A stretch of DNA of 64,000 nucleotides, taken from assembly GCA_036517115.1 (NCBI GenBank), contig DATDYB010000005.1, positions 1 through 64,000 of the forward strand, written 5' to 3'. The position numbers and the translations under genes are program-made. Positions 61,176-64,000 of this stretch are shown one piece after another. Within the stretch, counting starts at the first letter, position 1, and every line of letters starts with the position of its first letter. Under the pieces are notes generated by a model. It did no database searches and was not told where the DNA came from. It worked only from the letters and a program-made list of their open reading frames with translations. The DNA is from DATDYB01 sp036517115. Lineage in GTDB: Bacteria; Patescibacteriota; Minisyncoccia; Phycocordibacterales; PALSA-1337.

Positions 61176-61631
61176 TTACGCGCGAAAAATGATTTTTTTG
61201 TAGACAAAATAACTACCCACGGCAATCGACAAGCCGATAATTATTTGGGATAAAATATACCAGATGCCGAATCTGTCCACCAGTACGTACATGAGCGCGG
61301 TGTTGAGGGCGAGATTGACGAGCGCCACTAAAAAATATTTTCCGACCTGGATATGCATGTCCGTCGTCCTATCGTCCCTGAATGTCCAAAATTTTTGAAG
61401 CGTAAAACTGATGCAAAAAGCAAATACGAACGCGATGATTGCCGAGGTGATGTACCAGATGTCAAGAACGTCGGTAAAGACGTACAAGAACCCCACGTCG
61501 ACAACAGCCGCCGTGCCGCCGGCGATAACGTATTTGATCTTCCGTCGGTGGGTAAAAGCGTGACCGTAGAAAAAAGGAAACGCCCGTTCAACGGAGCGGA
61601 GAAACCGATAGTAGGCTCTTTTGATGCTCAT
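61176..61631 (-). CDS. GtrA family membrane protein
   Basis: About 151 residues with four hydrophobic helices in the spacing of the GtrA family (KYVIAGGTAAVVDVGFLYVF, ISFTLQKFWTFRD, YFLVALVNLALNTALMYVL, IIIGLSIAVGSYFVYKK). The family is thought to move undecaprenyl-phosphate-linked sugars across the membrane, working with GtrB-type GT2 enzymes such as those at 35098 and 58178. ATG 61631 is chosen; the gene lies 10 nt after the preceding GT4 gene. Confidence 0.87.
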   Translation of the reverse strand: MSIKRAYYRFLRSVERAFPFFYGHAFTHRRKIKYVIAGGTAAVVDVGFLYVFTDVLDIWYITSAIIAFVFAFCISFTLQKFWTFRDDRTTDMHIQVGKYFLVALVNLALNTALMYVLVDRFGIWYILSQIIIGLSIAVGSYFVYKKIIFRA

Positions 61632-61641
61632 AATGCGACTA

Positions 61642-62814
61642 TTATACCCCATTACCTTTAAGCGCTTCCCGCCATGACTCTTGGTAGCGGAGCGTGTATG
61701 CTTCTTTGGAAATCACGTGCGACCGCGCGGCGCGGTATGCAGCAACGGCGAACGTTTCTCTTTTCTCTTTGTTTGCGACAAGCTCGAGCAGTGCGCCGAC
61801 CAGACACTTCGAATCGTTGACACCGCATACGAAGGCGCTCTCGGCGTCAACGAATACCTCTCCCGCGATGCCGACATCGGTCGTCACGATGGCGGACCCC
61901 GAGAGGGCCGCTTCAACGAGTGACATGCCATATCCTTCGTACGACGAAGTGGAGAGAACGATGTCGGCCGACGCATAATACGAAGCGAGATTTTCCTGCC
62001 AACCTTCAAAGCGAACGGAGTTAGTAAGTCGCAGATTGTGCGTCATGCGCTCTAAAGCGGCAAGCTCCGAGCCGGAACCGACGATGACAAGACCGGTTTT
62101 GGGGAACTTGTTTACAACCGCTGCAAATGCCTGCAAAGCTGTCGCAATATCCTTTTCCGGTTCGAGGCGCGATGCCATAAGTATGATCGTTTCGAATTCT
62201 GGATATTTTTTGCAGAGATCAAAGGACGGCACCTCATTTTCTATTTTTTCTGCATCCACCAAAATCGGAAGAACAGTAATTTTCTTATCATGAATCTTAA
62301 ACCATACGTCGTGAATCAACGCACGTTTGATTCGCTCCGATACGACGCGAACGGCATCGGCGCTACGGAGTACGCGACCGGCGATCATCACCCGCATCAT
62401 GTTCAACACCGAGTGTTTAACAAAATATGGGCTTAAAAAATCAGTGTGTATTTGAACATGGAGCCGCACCTTCCCCGTTTTTTTAAGCGCGCTCCCGACC
62501 ATGCCGGACTCAAAGGGATCCTGGACCGTGACTAGAGAGTCTCTCTGGTTGAGATTCCTCTCCTTGATTATTCTCTTGCCGACGCGAATAGCATCGAAAA
62601 TGTAGTGCCATCTGTTTCTCGAGTTGGTGGGATAGAGCCAAACATTCTCGGCAATCTTCTCTTCCTTGAAGGCAGGATCATCAGTCGTGCGCCCCGTATT
62701 AAAAACCACAATATGAAGCTCATTTACCAGAGTGCCATAGAGGCGGGTACGCGCTCGTACCGCACTCCCCTCCTTAAAAATATTTCTGTCGGATCCGATG
62801 CTTATTACGTTCAT
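61642..62814 (-). CDS. GT4-family glycosyltransferase carrying a family D palindrome in its coding region
   Basis: About 390 residues from ATG 62814 (MNVISIGSDRNIFKEGSAVR). Acceptor lobe: VTVQDPFESGMVGSALKKTG, VHVQ-like VRLHVQIHTDFLSPYF, then SADAVRVVSERIKRAL. Donor lobe: IILMASRLEPEKDIATALQA, VGSGSELAALERM and SLVEAALSGSAIVTTDV. The D-type palindrome at 62401-62421 encodes part of the KHSVLN segment between these lobes without breaking the frame. The start overlaps the upstream gene by 4 nt (ATGA). Confidence 0.87.
   Translation of the reverse strand: MNVISIGSDRNIFKEGSAVRARTRLYGTLVNELHIVVFNTGRTTDDPAFKEEKIAENVWLYPTNSRNRWHYIFDAIRVGKRIIKERNLNQRDSLVTVQDPFESGMVGSALKKTGKVRLHVQIHTDFLSPYFVKHSVLNMMRVMIAGRVLRSADAVRVVSERIKRALIHDVWFKIHDKKITVLPILVDAEKIENEVPSFDLCKKYPEFETIILMASRLEPEKDIATALQAFAAVVNKFPKTGLVIVGSGSELAALERMTHNLRLTNSVRFEGWQENLASYYASADIVLSTSSYEGYGMSLVEAALSGSAIVTTDVGIAGEVFVDAESAFVCGVNDSKCLVGALLELVANKEKRETFAVAAYRAARSHVISKEAYTLRYQESWREALKGNGV
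62401..62421. repeat. Palindromic repeat family D, copy D4 (intragenic)
   Basis: GTTCAACACCGAGTGTTTAA plus C matches the D core with one mispair. It is in frame within the GT4 gene. It is short, so a chance match to coding sequence cannot be excluded. Confidence 0.5.
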
Positions 62815-63815
62815 ATTTTTTTGGAAAGATTTATATACTCCTCCGCCATATCGCCCCATGAATGTCTGTACGCGAACGTTTCAATATTCTTCACATATTC
62901 CCTGTACTCTGCATCATCCACGAGTCGTAGGATTGCTTTGGTAATTGCTTCCTTGTCGAGTGGATCGACGAAGATACCAAGATTCTTTACCGTTTCGTAT
63001 AAGCCGGTGTCCTTGGTGAGGATGAACGGCTTACCCCGCTGTATCGCCTCAAGGATAAGGTTGGGGCAGACTTCAGAGAGCGAAGGCAGGATGATCGCAT
63101 AGGAACTTTTTATTTTTTCCATGAATTTCTCATGCGGCAACTTTTCCGTATCAAGCTCGATCTCAGGGCGGATTTTTTTCGCTTCCGCAAAAGCTTCCCG
63201 AAGCGTTATTTCATTTTTGATAACGATCGAGCGTGTTGAAAAAATGAAGTTCTTCTTCGACGGTGCTTCCCCGCCAAGCTTCATTCCAACGTAATTTGGA
63301 ATGATCTGCGTCCGTGTCGGACTAATGGCATAGGGAGTACTCATGATGTTTTTCTGCCATTCGGTCGTAAAAGCAAGTGCGTTAGTATTTCGGAGCGCGA
63401 TGCCCATAAGCATTTTGATTATTTTCTCCTTTACGTTCAGTCTGACGCTTTTATCGCCATAAAATCGCGAGAGTGGGATCATGTGCTTGCTTCGCTCGAC
63501 ATATGATTCCCACAGAAAATCTCCGCCTATCCGCATGATAACTTTCTTTCCGAACAGTTTGGCGGCAAGGAGTGCCGGAAGCCCCACACTCCACGTATCA
63601 AGAGCCAGAATGAACGTGGTGCCCGGTAAACTAAAAACCGTACGGAAAAAATAATAAAGATGGCGTATTCCTATAGGCAACTTTTTCTCCAGTCTGTAAG
63701 AAAGCACGTTTACCTCATATCCCAACGCTCTAAACTCCCTCTCTAAGTTGAAGGCGTATTCCGCCGGCCCGCCAATATCCGGAGGATAAATACCAGTGGC
63801 GATGAGGATTTTCAT
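62811..63815 (-). CDS. GT4-family glycosyltransferase
   Basis: About 334 residues from ATG 63815 (MKILIATGIYPPDIGGPAEY). IYPPDIGGPAEYAFNLEREF is the typical N-terminal acceptor-lobe start; the donor lobe contains a shortened core and LPSLSEVCPNLILEAIQRGK (the EX7E-type region). At 334 residues it is somewhat shorter than its neighbours. Confidence 0.87.
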   Translation of the reverse strand: MKILIATGIYPPDIGGPAEYAFNLEREFRALGYEVNVLSYRLEKKLPIGIRHLYYFFRTVFSLPGTTFILALDTWSVGLPALLAAKLFGKKVIMRIGGDFLWESYVERSKHMIPLSRFYGDKSVRLNVKEKIIKMLMGIALRNTNALAFTTEWQKNIMSTPYAISPTRTQIIPNYVGMKLGGEAPSKKNFIFSTRSIVIKNEITLREAFAEAKKIRPEIELDTEKLPHEKFMEKIKSSYAIILPSLSEVCPNLILEAIQRGKPFILTKDTGLYETVKNLGIFVDPLDKEAITKAILRLVDDAEYREYVKNIETFAYRHSWGDMAEEYINLSKKI

Positions 63816-63836
63816 TGACTTTTCCATTGAAACACA

Positions 63837-64000
63837 TCATACAACATCTTTATGGATTGGAAAAACAGGATAAAATACTCTTTTCTTCATATCGGCGACA
63901 ATCACCTTCCAATCATACCGCTCTTCTGCCATTTTCTTGGCGCTCGCTACGATCATTTCACGAAGAAGTTTTGCCTCAAGAAAAAGTTCCACCTTTTCCG
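63837..64000 (-). CDS. Probable GT4 glycosyltransferase (partial, only C-terminal 53 residues in window)
   Basis: The minus strand is open from the window edge to TGA 63837-63839. The end (LREMIVASAKKMAEERYDWK followed by VIVADMKKRVF) matches the usual C-terminal helices of GT4 enzymes, where the E-x-Y/F-x-W pattern is common. The rest of the gene lies beyond 64000. Confidence 0.6.
   Translation of the reverse strand, partial: EKVELFLEAKLLREMIVASAKKMAEERYDWKVIVADMKKRVFYPVFPIHKDVV

Noticed and set aside
1..64000. CRISPR array, tRNA or rRNA genes, transposase genes
   Set aside because: No regularly spaced direct repeats, no cloverleaf-type sequences and no transposase motifs were seen in any gap or frame.

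Overview
The window looks like a chromosomal segment of a Patescibacteria/CPR bacterium, most likely a Parcubacteria-type lineage (inferred from gene content, not from a marker tree). It has tightly packed genes with many 4-nt ATGA overlaps, a sparse housekeeping set embedded in a very large surface-glycan locus, small membrane-anchored proteins of unknown function, and a secreted cohesin-like protein. TGA is used as a stop codon (for example guaA), so the recoded Gracilibacteria/SR1 genetic code does not apply. No tRNA, rRNA, CRISPR array or transposase gene was seen.

Layout. 1-2014: AI-2E-type permease (cut by the window edge) and a cohesin-like surface protein. 2630-7325: purine nucleotide genes guaA, guaB, purA. 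7359-12802: a flavin split-barrel protein, secA, three small proteins and murB. 13203-31001: glycan genes, including a compact minus-strand operon (23780 to 16300) with an SDR, a FAD-oxidoreductase/NeuB fusion, a Rossmann protein, a cytidylyltransferase, a class III aminotransferase and a GT-B-like protein, which together look like a nonulosonic-acid-type sugar pathway. 30872-41910: GT-C-like membrane enzymes, rfbB/rfbA-type genes, a split transketolase, methyltransferases and a polyprenyl-phosphate mannose synthase. 44815-64000: further glycosyltransferases, gmd plus a DegT aminotransferase and a cupin, two GT39-like mannosyltransferases, asparagine synthase, GtrA and a series of GT4 enzymes.

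The most striking element is a complete diversity-generating retroelement (DGR) at 42063-44628, inside the glycan locus. It has a DGR-type reverse transcriptase, an Avd-like accessory protein, a 128-bp template repeat (43457-43584) and a variable repeat (43900-44027) at the 3' end of a C-type-lectin-like target gene. TR and VR differ at 16 positions. All 16 are adenines of the template when read in the target-gene direction, and all 97 non-adenine positions are identical. The avd-like gene is unusual in lying between TR and RT on the opposite strand.

The second striking theme is a set of palindromic repeat families scattered over the window: A (3 copies), B (3), C (4) and D (3). One A copy lies in frame inside secA, another A copy is nested in the loop of a C copy, and the C copies keep fully paired but different outer stem sequences. 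One D copy lies inside a glycosyltransferase gene. These look like small non-autonomous palindromic elements; nothing in the window encodes an obvious mobilising enzyme.
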